A stretch of DNA of 64,000 nt. It comes from Ashinkailepas kermadecensis. Taxonomy: Eukaryota; Arthropoda; Thecostraca; Neolepadidae. The notes under the pieces are model-generated. The model was not told the DNA's origin. It worked only from the letters and a program-made list of their open reading frames with translations, and made no database searches. The DNA lies in contig JAOTOM010003652.1 in assembly GCA_034440615.1 (NCBI GenBank), forward strand, positions 110,020 through 174,019, read 5' to 3'. This document shows positions 1-12,899 of the stretch, piece after piece; the first letter of the stretch is position 1, and each line of letters opens with the position of its first letter. A program made the translations under genes and the position numbers.

Positions 1-1136
1 CCAAAACTTGCCTGAAAAATATGATAGCAGATATCTCGTACCATTCAGTTACGTTACTGGAGCAACCGGGCGCTGAGCGGGCGCAAACAACGCAACTATT
101 CGTGCGGGAGAAGGAAATTATGTCAGAAGTCTACGGCACCACGAGTGACGTCATGCATGTCAGGGCAGAAGAACCTCTACCAATTGAAGAAAAAAGTATA
201 AAAATTTGGTCAGAATGTTTTGTTGAGGTGACGTATGGTTCGTGAATATGCATAAACCACGTAAAAGAGACCTGAGTGAGCTCGGTCTCTTCTCAATTGG
301 CTACTTGACGGTATATTCCAAACAATCCAACATTTAGTAGCACATTTCAGCTTTTCAGGCCAATCCGTTTCAGCTTTTCGGACACTTCAACTTATTTACC
401 TATCTCACTGACATACTGTCAATGACACTGTCCCTCGAGGGACACTGTCCCTCGTCCTCCGAAACAAGGATGCAGCCATGTCACTTCTTCATGCTGCAGG
501 GGCCCTGTTGCCGTCAACCGTGCCAGCGATCTGGCAACACTAGTTTCATCCCATTGGCCAGGTTCAAGTTGCCCTGAACAAATCAGCAGCTTCCCTTCTG
601 TGAGCAAGAGCTGACGGCAACGCTGTTAGCACCAATTGCGTTTTTCCTTTCTGATATGAAAGCAGATGCGTATATATTCATGGCGCGCTGGGAAATGTTC
701 ATCTACATGAGGTGGCTTCCGTGAATGTTGGGCTCGAGATTGATGACGGGCATAACTTTGAAAATGGAAACCTAAGCCTCATATTGGAGCAGGTTTCTGC
801 TAAAGTAATTAGTAATTACCCTTAGCTGAACTGACATGGCTCTCAATCAAGATACATGGGCGCAAATGCCGTTCCGGCATATATTAATAGCTGGTGAGCA
901 GTGAGTTTGAAGTCTGGACTCGACTGGTGAGTGGTGACTGATGTTTTTTAATCTGGGGTGCTCTACATTGTATTACAAAATATATTCCTGATGAAAAGAA
1001 GGGCAACAATTGTCAAAGATTAAAATCCGGACTGGCACCAATCATGATCAATGCATTAAAAACCCTACCATTCTATCCTTCTTTAGGTTCTCTATTATCT
1101 AGGCCTTTAAAGCATCAAAGCATCAAACCAGCTGGG

Positions 1137-1314
1137 GGGGGGTCGGTAGCTCAGTTGGTAGAGCGTCAAACTCTTGATGGCTAGATTGTGGGTTCGAATC
1201 TCACAACCGACGGCATTACCGAGTCCACCCGCGACCAATCGGCGTGAGAGGCTGACGACGCTATGTAACCTAGCGGTTGAATGCGTCGTAAAAGAACCCA
1301 AGGTTCTTCTTCTT
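1137..1314 (+). mobile_element. tRNA-derived SINE, full length, with 16-bp TSD
   Basis: A tRNA-like head starts with an A box (TAGCTCAGTTGG) and has a B box (GGTTCGAATCT). It is followed by an unrelated body ending in a GAACCCAAGG segment and a short TTC-repeat tail. A perfect 16-bp direct repeat, CATCAAACCAGCTGGG, flanks the body at 1121-1136 and 1315-1330. That is the signature of LINE-assisted retroposition. The body shares the block 'accaatcggcgtgagag...gcgacgct' with the copies at 1.5, 36.7 and 54.1 kb, so these form one family. Confidence 0.9.
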
Positions 1315-1517
1315 CATCAAACCAGCTGGGAACAGTATAGATATTGGCTTGACATTCTTCTCCAATGTGCACAGTAATGACCTGAAAATACTAGCTTCGT
1401 CTTGAAGACTTTCCCGCATTGTCATTCAACAAACTTTGACGAAAATGATGGTTGTCCATGCAACCATCGACAAAAACATGGCATTGCTAAATCAACTTCA
1501 AACAATGCGTTGCAACA

Positions 1518-1680
1518 GTAGGAGTCGCGGTGGCTCAGTCGGCAGGACATTCGACCATTGATCGTAAGATCGCAGGCTAGAATTCCGCATTTACCGAGTC
1601 CGCCCTCGCCCAATCGGTTGGCGACGCTGTATGGCCTGACAGTCGGATGCGAGGTAAAATAACCCAAGGTTCGTCCCATG
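1518..1680 (+). mobile_element. tRNA-derived SINE, diverged copy
   Basis: The A box is GTGGCTCAGTCGG and the B-box region is degenerate (GCTAGAATTCC). The body carries 'gcccaatcggttggcgacgct' and ends in 'aaaataacccaaggttcg', as in the copy at 1137-1314. The flanks 'ttgcaacagtag' and 'ttgcgatactag' could be a decayed target duplication. It is older than its neighbour. Confidence 0.75.
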
Positions 1681-2039
1681 TTGCGATACTAGTCGCGTGC
1701 CGCATATCGTGACATTTAGCCGGGCCAGAGCCATATTCTCCCGTTCGATACCTGGTGAAACCAACTGAAGATGTTGGGCTTGATTCCAGTTGCAAATCTT
1801 ATTGTTGAACGCTGTATGTCATGGATGTGTTTCAGCTATAAAACGATATCATCGATGAGCTGTCGTTTTCGGCAATTAGCATCCCAGAAATGTTGGAAAT
1901 ATTTGCAGATTCATCATCAAATATTTCAATGCATATGATAATACTGGTTGACATGGGCTTCATTCACAGGCTGCATGATGATTTATCATCATTGTTTTTT
2001 GCAATGTTTATATTAACTTGACGAAAAATCTACAACGAA

Positions 2040-2500
2040 CTGACAGACCGGTTGAAAGACCGGTCAAAAAGCCCGCCAATTTGTACCAGGCTTTCTGGCC
2101 GGGCTTTCGGTCGTTGCACGTGCTGCCTCTGGCGTGCACTGCCGCGGAATCCCACGGGGCGGCAGCGGTGCCGGTGTCACGGGAGCGCCGAGGCCCGCCG
2201 CACGCACCTTTCCGTCCGGGTGGGTGGGCCGGCCGGAGCCGGCAGTTGACCGGCCGGTGCACGGCTGCTGCACTCGGCTGCCGGTGGTGACTGCCGGCAA
2301 AATGGCGGCCCGCCGGGTATGCGGCGGCGTGCTCTCCAGCCAAGGTCTCGGAACTGGCTGCGGGTCAGCGGCGGCGGCCGCGCTGCTCGCCCCAGTCAGG
2401 CTCCGGCGGCGGCGGCGTCTGCCGCTGCGTACTGGCCGCTGTGGCTGGGCGGTCTCCGGGCTGGGGTGGGAGGTAGTGCGGCGCCCCAGACAAGTCTATG
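2040..2500. other. GC-rich, CpG-rich island in intron
   Basis: A sharp rise in G+C with many CpGs sits between AT-rich flanks; it contains the stretch 'aaaatggcggcccgcc' near 2298. It could be a CpG island or internal promoter, or only GC-rich intron. There is no support for coding: open frames run in several frames on both strands, as expected in GC-rich sequence. Confidence 0.3.
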
Positions 2501-3080
2501 GTTGATTTGAAAATCGCTTCTGAACTATGTGCAAAATTACGTCATAATATTATCCTGTGTGTGCCAACTGCAGTCAGTTCAGTTGTGCGAATATCCTTGT
2601 ACCCGATGATGGTTCCGATGGACTTTAATGGTGGGGAGCTGACTTGCTATGCTCGCATTCTTTCACCGTCAGTCGGAGAACAGAATAGTAGACCATGGCT
2701 GGCCATTCTACCACATTACTTCAGAGCCTCCTCCAACACGTTAAAATTGCCAGGGTCGTGTCCCCGCCCCTTCCCCACACACATTCTTGACCCCCCCTGC
2801 CCACTCAAGTCGCATTTCCCATTAATTAAGCATCAACGGTGTGGAAGGGGAGGATCGAAAGACTTGGATTTGTGCCATTGTAGTCTATTGTAGCGACGGC
2901 CCGGACAGACCTTGACTTGACGAAGTCCTGTGCACCACTGTTGCAGCGAAAATAGTCTGCAGCACGTAATTGTAAAACCAGAACCGACAGCACCATTTAC
3001 CAGCACAGGTTGCACCGGTTTGGCCGCGGTGACCGTGAGCGGGAGGGGCGTCCGTGGTGAGAGTCCGGCGTATATTGCAG

Positions 3081-3178
3081 GACAACAAAAACCTGTACAT
3101 CGTGCTGCCGTACGTGTCGGGCGGCGAGATGTTCTTCCACCTGCGCCGGCTGCGTGCTGCCACCAAGCGCGGCTTCCA
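3081..3178 (+). CDS. PKA-C: PKA-C alternative exon 3a (variant hinge and helix D)
   Basis: This 98-bp exon runs from acceptor ...tattgcag to donor GTAAGG (3179). It encodes 32 residues plus two bases, beginning DNKNLYIVL and containing YVSGGEMFFHLRR. It aligns with residues 112-138 of mammalian C-alpha. The ribose- and substrate-binding Glu127, Phe129 and Arg133 are kept. It differs from the canonical exon by Pro at 121 (normally Glu, in the adenine-binding hinge), Ser at 124, Phe at 130, and a basic five-residue insertion after helix D (LRAATKRGF). Codons are GC-rich, like the constant exons. It enters in phase 0 and leaves with two bases, the same as exon 3b. Joined to exon 4 it reads ...GFH-ESHSRF. 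A pseudoexon is possible, but the intact frame and both splice sites argue against it. Confidence 0.85.
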
Positions 3179-3199
3179 GTAAGGCTGCGTCGACGGCTA

Positions 3200-3715
3200 C
3201 CGCCCGCACACAATGTTCGGGTGTCCGGCTGTCCGACAGGGTGTCCGGCTACCGCCCGCAGTGTCCGGCTACCGCCCGCAGTGTCCGGGTGTCCGGCTAT
3301 CGCTCGCACGTACTGTCCGGGTGTCCGGCTACCGGCCGCAGTGTCCGGCTCTCCGACAGGGTGTCCGGCCATCGCTCGCACTCACTGTCCGACAGGGTGT
3401 CCGGCCACTGCCTGCACACACTGTCCGGGTGTCCGGCTACCTCCCACACAAGGTGTCCGGCCGTCTGTTCGCTGTTGGACGTGTCGGAGGTACGCTGGAT
3501 GGTACCGATGTCCGGTGCGGTGTCCACTTGCGGATTGGTGTTGTCCTCATCAAGTGTCCGGCGGTATGTACGGTTTGGTGTCCAGGGTGTTGTCCAACGT
3601 GTTATCCCGGTATTGTCCTGCGTGTTGTCCGCGTGCTGTCCGGGTGTTGTCCAGCGTGTTGCCGGGTTTTGTCCGCGTGTTGTCCACGTGTTGCCAGGTG
3701 TTGTCCGGGTGTTGA
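3200..3715 (+). repeat. TGTCCGG minisatellite between exons 3a and 3b
   Basis: About 15 degenerate units on the core 'gtgtccggctaccgcccgca' occur from 3215 to 3460. They are followed by a related 'gtgttgtccgcgtgttgtcc' array at 3580-3715. The array fills most of the 611-bp intron separating the two alternative exons and starts about 35 bp after the 3a donor. Confidence 0.85.
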
Positions 3716-3789
3716 CAAGATATCGGGGTGCATGTTCGACGACTGATGTCAGATAACGTTGGCTCACACGGGCGTCCCGTCTGTTTCAG

Positions 3790-3872
3790 GATGCTTCGAA
3801 TTTGTACATGGTTTTAGAATATGTGCCCGGTGGAGAGATGTTCTCCCACCTTAGGAAAAGCGGCAGGTTTAG
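3790..3872 (+). CDS. PKA-C: PKA-C alternative exon 3b (canonical-like hinge and helix D)
   Basis: This 83-bp exon lies between acceptor ...tctgtttcag and donor GTAAG (3873). It encodes 27 residues plus two bases: [20 protein letters not shown], then LRKSGRF. It matches C-alpha residues 112-138 without gaps, with hinge Glu121-Tyr122-Val123 and Glu127, Phe129 and Arg133 all present; the gatekeeper is Leu instead of Met120. The split codon joins exon 4 as Ser139 (GRFS-ESHSRF). Codons are AT-richer than in every other exon of the gene (TTG, TTA, GAA, TAT, TTT), although the protein is the more conserved of the two versions. Its acceptor has a better pyrimidine tract than that of 3a. Confidence 0.95.
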
Positions 3873-4239
3873 GTAAGCTGGATATGCACGATCGCATGAC
3901 ACGCAATCTTCATCTCTGACTGCATGCCAACCTCCCCTTGCTGTCAATTAACCTGTGGTTCGCTGTATGCGTGATTTCTGGGAATGGCTGACGAACTGTG
4001 TGAATTTTTTTCCAGTTGTAATCTGGCTAACCGCATGGCTGTCTTGCGTTCATGGCTAGCTGAGCACAATATCTGCATCAGTGGCATGCGTGCACGCCGT
4101 GGCTCCAACATGCATAGCACTTGACGATGAATCGTAGGTGTAATTGTCATGCAACAAGGTGGTGGGTCAGATACTGTAAGTCGGCTACTTCTCAATGAGG
4201 GCGACAGTCGCCTTGTTGGATGTTGCGCACGAGTTCGGC

Positions 4240-4460
4240 GTGGCGGCGGGCGGCCGTGCCGCCTGCCCGCTGTAGGCCCACCGCCTGTCCGCTGTAGGCC
4301 CGCCGCCTGCCCGTTGTAGGCCCGCCGCCTGCTCGCTGTAGGTCCACGGCCTGCCCGCTGTAGGCCCGTCGCCGGCCCGCTGTAGGTCCTCCGCTGTAGG
4401 CCCGACGCCAGCCCGCTGTAGGTCCGCTGTAGGCCGGCCGCCGGCCGCCGCCCGCCGAAC
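4240..4460. repeat. ~20-bp GC-rich minisatellite
   Basis: Roughly ten degenerate units on the core 'gcccgctgtaggcccgccgc' lie in intron 3. The flanking 4460-4700 is GC-rich and unremarkable. The long minus-strand frames here are repeat artefacts. Confidence 0.85.
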
Positions 4461-4719
4461 ACGCCGCACGCCGGCCGCTGGCACGTGCCCGTGCTGACGG
4501 CGCCGGCGGCGGCGGCGTGTTGTTTGGCCGCCGGCGTCGCGTGGGATCGGGTGGCACGACACTGATGGATGTGGCGGTGCGGCGCACCGTCTGGCTCGCC
4601 TCCACAAGGCTGGGCGGCGGCGCTGACTGTTGGTGGCGCGCCGCACGGCTCTGTGTTCACACCGGACGGCCTTGTCAGTGCAGCGGCGTGTCGATGTGGG
4701 ACACGGCGCGTCTCAAGCG

Positions 4720-6551
<1,832 letters not shown>

Positions 6552-6894
6552 TCTCTCTCCGTCTCTCTCTGTCTCTCTCTCTCTTTCTGTCTCTTTGTCG
6601 CTTTGTCTCTTTGTCTCTATCTCTCTTTGTCGCTTTGTCTCAGCGGTCTCTATGTGTTCAGTCATATATCCGATATCCGCATGACCTCCATGTGACCGGC
6701 CTGGCCTCCGCGCGCCCAGTAACACGATGTGACGAGCGGTGGCGGCACTGCTCAGCTGTTGCCTGTTTTTGTCGGCCGGCCGCGGCGCAGGTGTATTGAT
6801 TCTGCGGAGGCCCGTCCTCAGATTGACCGACGATCGCTGCCGGTTCAGATAGGTGGGCTGGGTCGGACCCCGCGAGGACGGCCGCGTCGAGCGG

Positions 6895-7255
6895 CCCGGA
6901 CGGATGGGCTGCGTCGGGCCAGCCCTGGGAGGTGGGCTGCGTCGGACCCAGATAGGTGGGCTGCATCGGACTCAGGGAGGTGGGCTGCATCGGACCCAGG
7001 GAGGTGGGCTGCGTCGGCCCCAGAGAGGTGGGCTGCGTTGGCCCCAGAGCGGTGGGCTTTGTCAGACCCAGGGAGGTGGGTTGCGTCGGACCAGCCCTGG
7101 AAGGTGGGCTGCGTCGGACCCAGGGAGGTGGGCTGCGTCGGCCCCAGAGAGGTGGGCTGCGTCGGACGCAGGGAGATTGGCTGCGTCGGACCCAGGGAGG
7201 TGGACTGCGTCGGACCCAGAGAGGTGGGCTGCGTCGGACCCAGGGAGGCGTCGGA
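6895..7255. repeat. 24-bp minisatellite in intron 3
   Basis: About 15 units on the core 'aggtgggctgcgtcggaccc' with period 24 (some shorter). Because 24 is a multiple of three, both strands stay open and give 250-300-codon frames; these are not genes. Confidence 0.9.
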
Positions 7256-7259
7256 CGAG

Positions 7260-9010
7260 CCTGCTGATAGTACGGCGGCAGAGGACCGCCGGCGCACCCC
7301 GTACGCTGCTCCGGCGGTTGTTTGCTGCCTCTCCAGTATGGAGTCCCATTTGCGGCGCACTGTTGTGTTTGCGTCGCATTGGGGAGCGTCCGGGCGGTGC
7401 GGCCAGATCGGGGCGGCGATGCCACGTCCGAGCGACGGTCGCCCTGAGATACGGCTGTTTTCGTGGATCGGAGGCGGCGGCGTCGTCGTGTGGGAAGCTG
7501 GCCGACGCTGCCTGTGTCGTGTCGGAGTGGCGCCATGTTTGTCGCGCGTCGGTTCCCTCTGTACGCGGCGGCCTAGGCTTGCCTTCCCCGTAGCTGTGTG
7601 GAAGAAAGTGTGGCTCCTCGGAAGTGGCGAATTGTGAACATGAATTGTGGAGCGAACACGCATCAACTGTGACAAACTCGAACGATTTTGGTCGAGACGC
7701 CCTAAAACTCAAGTAACTAACTAACTCGAGCGAAGTTGGGGAAGGGGCAGCAGCACGCATTCGAATCAGGTTTGCCGATGAAGGAAATTCCGGCCTGTGT
7801 AGAAAAATGTACCTTCTGCATAGGTTTGCGGAATTTATCTTGACATGCCTGCTGTAAATGTGCATAGAGCATAGAAGGTGCATCTCCCTCGTAACCTGCA
7901 ACGATTCTCATGGCTGTCCACAACGCTTCTGACAACAATTGTGAGAATTTAGCAAAGGATGGAAAATGAAATGGATATTTCTCGACTGCGTTTGTGTAGG
8001 TCATCAAGCTGAAAATTTAAGATCCGAGGTGTGCTAACTTTTCCACAGTGTTGTGGCGAGTGCACCAGCTCATTTGTGTCCAATCTAATTTGAATCCGGC
8101 TTGAAGCACTTCATCGCCACGTGAGCCCAACCTCTTGCGGGACGCCCGCATTGATTATTGTCTCGAAGTCAGTGCAGCGTGAAGCAAAGTCGGTGAATCA
8201 GAGTCGACTGGGGTATGCGTGCGTCGTTAGCGTGTGCGGGTCCGAATCCACTGCGTGATGTGTTGGCCAAGTCCGGTGGCGAGATCTACTACGGCCACAG
8301 TTTGAGCCGTTATCAGGCGGAGAGTGTTGCTGTCGTCGACGCGCCGGCCGTAATTAAGCTGGCGTGCAGCACGCGCGGGCGTAGGCAGATAGCCTATCGA
8401 GCCATGGCGCCGCCGCCTGTCTTGATGACGTTGACGAATGGACGTCGTGATCTGAAGCCGAGGCACATCGCCGCACGCCCGCGGAACATCCGGGGGTGTG
8501 AAGGCGAGAGTGTCGACTGTGTGTGAAGTTGTTCCGTCAGTTCGTTCGACGCCGATGGGTTAACGTGGAGACGTGTTGTTTGAGTGGTTTGACGCAGTGC
8601 CCCGGTGCGCCTATGGAAAACTGACTATTGTGACGAAACTGGTGTCGCTAGGCAACTCTGCCTCCGCCGCACTTCCACCGGTCGTGGGGGCTCAGCAGCC
8701 GGCATTGCAGATGTCGCGTGCGTGAGAGCTGTTTTTGTCGTTGCTTAGGGAGCCGTGCGCCGTTGAAGGTATCCTTGTGAATGGCGTGAATGGTATCCTT
8801 GTGAATGGCGTGCTGAGTGAAGCTGACTGGTGGTGCGTCTGTGGCCCTAGTGGAATTGCCGCAGCCTGGCTCCAGTAGAACTGTTACGGCCTGTGGTTCC
8901 AGTGGAACTGCACGGCCTGGTCCCAGTGCAGCTTCTACGGCCTGGCCTCAGTGCAACTTCCACGGCCTGGCCCAGTGCAGCCGCCACGGCCTGTAGCGCC
9001 AGTGGAACTG
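7260..9010. other. Intron 3, no gene seen
   Basis: GC-rich to 7600, then mixed sequence. The frame at 8215-8526 lies in a moderately GC-rich unique stretch but resembles no known protein and has no clear splice context. At 8850-9010 a loose 'ggcctggccccagtgcaact' repeat leads into the next minisatellite. Confidence 0.45.
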
Positions 9011-9029
9011 CCACGGCCTGGCGATAAGT

Positions 9030-9400
9030 GTCGGCGTCACCAATCGACGCCGAGCGGTGTCGACGTCACCACTCGACATAAGAGGTGTCGGGCGTCACCA
9101 CTCGACACTGAGCGGTGTCGGCGTCACCACTCGACACTGAGCGGTGTCGACGTCACCACTCGACACTGAGCGGTGCCGACGTCACCACTCGACATAAGCG
9201 GTGTCGACGTCACCACTCGACATAAGCGGTGTCGACGTCACCACTCGACACTGAGTGGTGTCGGCGTCACCACTCGACACTGTGCGGTTTCGACGTCACC
9301 ACTCGACACTGAGTGGTGTCGGCGTCACCACTTGACACTGGGTGGTGTCGGCGTCACCACTCGACACTGAGCGGTGTCGACGTCACCACCCGACATCGCC
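9030..9400. repeat. 29-bp minisatellite in intron 3
   Basis: About 12 units with cores 'gtgtcggcgtcaccactcga' and 'cactgagcg'; a few units carry 'cataagcg' and are 28 bp. The flanking 9400-10280 is AT-rich unique intron. Confidence 0.92.
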
Positions 9401-10459
9401 GCTGTCTGCCGTGGCCGTTCGGGGTCCCCCGGGCCCCGAACGGAAGCTGGCCTTAATATGTTCATGCAATACTCGTGTCTGAATGTCTACTTGGGGCAAG
9501 CTGATTGACAGGTTTTCATAAGCTGGGGGTCGCGTGGCAATGTCATGGTTCGGAGATTCGCTGAATTTATCACGCTTAGTGTTTGCTGTTCTGAAAGAGT
9601 ACGCGGGCACAAGACAGCTTAGTTTCATGTCATTTTTTTGCATTGGGTTGGAGATTGATTTATGCCGGCGTACCGGGTTGGAAAATTAAGTCTCAGAACA
9701 CCACCAGAGTGGAAAATGTCCTGTCAAATTGGCTATGCAGTATAATTGTCCAGCTCGGAATCGATGTAGAACCGAAAATAGACTGAAAAATCGCAACGTT
9801 GATATGAATGAGGTGGGTGATGTTTTTGGTCATTAGTGCTGTCGCCTGATGGGATGTTAGGGAAATTCTTCAATTTATTTAGCATTGTCATGCATCTGGA
9901 ACCAGTGGGCACAGATTAAATGAAGCAATGTTTCAATTAAAATAGTGTTTTTGTGCGCTAAATGATCTACCATGGTCGATGCGCCCAATAACCCTAAAAA
10001 AGGTGTTTCTGTGCATATCAATGTGTGTGTAAATGCATGCTGTTTGGGGCTATATATCATAACATTTCTAAACTTGTAGCTGTATTGCTGAGTGTTTTAT
10101 AGATGCCTGCAGTTTTGGCTGCTTAATAATTCCAGTATTTTGACACGCAGTTTTGTTTATAGGTTCATCCACCCTATGGCACGCTTAGCGTTCCCGCTTT
10201 TCCAATATGATGCCGACAGTGTCAGATAATTAAAGGTTAATCAGCTCGCTAATTAAGAGCACAAATTCCATCTGCTGGGGAGCTGATGTACGGCAGTGCC
10301 GTCCCTGTTACCAACACGCTCCAGCGTCAGCGCTCTCTACTCATGGAGGCACGCCGCCGACGACCTGGCCGTGGTCGGTCTGAAGGTCGATCGGCCGGAT
10401 CGGCTGACGGTGCGCCCGGGCGTGCCATTGGACCCGAGTGTCGACCCGGCTCTAGGTCA

Positions 10460-10760
10460 CCCTCCATTGTCCAGTGTTTCGGTGGCGGCGCCACCGGTCT
10501 CGGTGAAGTCACCATCGGTCTCGGTGCAGCCGCCATCGGTCTCGGCGAAACCGCCACCGTTATCGGTGCCACCACCGGTCTCTGTGCATACTGCCGCCAG
10601 TCTCGGTGCAGCCCCCATCAGTATCGGTGCTGCCGCCACCTGTCTCGGTACTGCCGCCAGTCTCGGTACTGCCGCCAGTCTCGGTCCAGTCACCGTCAGT
10701 CTCGGTCCAGGCACCACCAGTCTCGGTGCCACCACCGGTCTCAGCACCGAGACTGGTCGT
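10460..10760. repeat. ~18-bp minisatellite in intron 3
   Basis: About 16 degenerate units on the core 'tcggtgccaccaccggtc'. The period is near a multiple of three, which opens frames on both strands. The segment 10770-11570 that follows is unique intron with no recognised feature. Confidence 0.85.
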
Positions 10761-11584
10761 GACCAGTCTCGCCCTCCCGGCGGAGCGGCGTGGCCAATGC
10801 TCAGAGAAATCACTGCGTGTTGTACACAATAACCGGATAGATTCAAGTGCGTGTGTTCCAGATGCCGCACACTGCAGATGTGTGTGTAGGTCTACGTAGG
10901 AAGGGAGGCTTAGTTTTTAGATTCAAGTGAATGCAAGCCGTTTTTCTCTATTTTGCTCAAAAACACATTTTGTTTGCACTACCATATATTTGCGCATTCC
11001 CATACGCGACGCCCGCTGGAAAGGTCAAGCTGTTGGATTAGCTCTAAACTGAGAGGCTCTTCACAAAACCGTTAGTTTCCACCCGCTGGAAATCGATCCC
11101 AGCTGAAACGTGTGCCGCCGGGAACGTGGAAACTTTTGAAGTTGTTAATTTGCAGTGAGGACGTGGCCCAAACTGGAACTCCCGTGTATATACCAAAAAC
11201 GTGTGTATGGCCCGACCTCACTCTCGCACTTTTAAGACATGCATCGTGTGGCGGCTGCAGCGTTTTCAGTCATGCTTCCTCCATTCGGTACTAGTCGTTT
11301 CCTTTAACTTCCGATCCTACTAGCTTCCATCGCAACATTGCCTCCGAAGTACGCGCAAGTTTCGCGTGCAGAAAGGATTCTGCGGCAGCATGCCCAGCGC
11401 CTCACAGCTGGATACTGAGTTATATTGGCTGGAGGGTCGGTCGGAATGTGTCCCAGGCACAGTTAGATGACGTGATAGACCATTGGCGTAAGGTCGTGTG
11501 ATGAACAGCTGCCTGGAATTCATATAACTCGGTGCACAGCAGCTCATCAAGTTGGTTGTGTTCTGTCCCGGCGTGCGCTGTACT

Positions 11585-12675
11585 GAAGCGGATCGCGACG
11601 TATGGTCGGCAGCTGGGGACTGGACCGTGTCGTATGGTCGGCAGCTAGGGAACGGACCGTGTCGTATGGTCGGCAGCTGGGGACTGGACCGTGTCGTATG
11701 GTCGCCAGCTAGGGAGCGGACCGTGTCGTATGGTCGGCAGCTAGGGAGCGGACCGTGTCGTATGGTCGGCAGCTGGGGACCTGACCGTGACGTATGGTCG
11801 GCAGCTAAGGAGCGGACCGTATCGTATGGTCGGCAGCTAGGGAGCGGACCGTGTCGTATGGTCGCCAGCTAGGGAGCGGACCGTGTCGTATGGTCGGCAG
11901 CTGGGGACTGGACCGTGTCGTATGGTCGCCAGCTAGGGAGCGGACCGTGTTGTATGGTCGGCAGCTGGGGACTGGACCGTGTCGTATGGTCGGCAGCTGG
12001 GCAGCGAATCGTGTTGTATGGTCGGCAGCTGGGGACTGGACCGTGTCGTATGGTCGGCAGCTAGGGAACGGACCGTGTCGTATGGTCGGCAGCTGGGGAC
12101 TGGACCGTGTCGTATGGTCGCCAGCTAGGGAGCGGACCGTGTCGTATGGTCGGCAGCTAGGGAGCGGACCGTGTCGTATGGTCGGCAGCTGGGGACCTGA
12201 CCGTGACGTATGGTCGGCAGCTAAGGAGCGGACCGTGTCGTATGGTCGGCAGCTAGGGAGCGGACCGTGTCGTATGGTCGCCAGCTAGGGAGCGGACCGT
12301 GTCGTATGGTCGGCAGCTGGGGACTGGACCGTGTCGTATGGTCGCCAGCTAGGGAGCGGACCGTGTTGTATGGTCGGCAGCTGGGGACTGGACCGTGTCG
12401 TATGGTCGGCAGCTGGGCAGCGAATCGTGTTGTATGGTCGGCAGCTGGGGAGCGGACCGTGTCGTATGGTCGGCAGCTGGGCAGCGAATCGTGTTGTATG
12501 GTCGGCAGCTGGGGAGCGGACCGTGTCGTATGATCGGCAGCTGGGGACCTGACCGTGACGTATGGTCGGCAGCTGGGGACTGGACCGTGTTGTATGGTCG
12601 GCAGCTGGGCAGCGAATCGTGTTGTATGGTCGGCAGCTGGGGAGCGGACCGTGTTGTATGGTCGGCAGCTAGGTA
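11585..12675. repeat. 32-bp minisatellite with a 416-bp higher-order repeat
   Basis: About 34 units of 32 bp with cores 'gtatggtcggcagctgggga' and 'ctggaccgtgtc'. Marker variants repeat in the same order 13 units (416 bp) apart. For example, the rare 'gggcagcgaatcgtg' unit lies at 12000 and again at 12416, and the block 11626-11872 recurs at 12042-12288. Confidence 0.95.
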
Positions 12676-12899
12676 GTGGCGGTCGTAGCGGCCGTAGCGC
12701 ACGGGCGTCGTGTGGCAGTTGGCTGACGGTGCGGCCGTGCATGTCAACCACGCCCTGACGGTCAACACCACTCGACCCGGTTCCTGTGGCCGTGTCGACC
12801 CGGTCGGAGGAGGCGACGTTCAGTCGGCCGGAGCAAGCTCTGAAATGTTCCATCAGGGAGTAGCCGCGGCGGACGTGGTGTGACGCGGACGGCCCTGTG

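Larger units (their letters stand above)
1..3080 (+). other. Intron upstream of exon 3a (no exon found)
   Basis: By position this is the end of the intron before exon 3a. It holds two tRNA-derived SINEs (about 1.1-1.7 kb), AT-rich unique sequence at 1700-2030, and a GC-rich, CpG-rich stretch at 2040-2500. I read it for the kinase glycine loop, the VAIK-type lysine and the helix C glutamate and saw none of them. Short open frames here show no recognisable family. Confidence 0.6.

Noticed and set aside
1141..1212. Possible functional tRNA gene
   Set aside because: A and B boxes are present, but the segment is the head of a 178-bp element with 16-bp target duplications, so it is a SINE. The same holds at 43.2, 51.1 and 54.0 kb.
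2008..2505. Possible N-terminal PKA exon or alternative first exon in the GC-rich island
   Set aside because: No glycine loop, catalytic lysine or helix C motif; open frames in several registers reflect GC content only.
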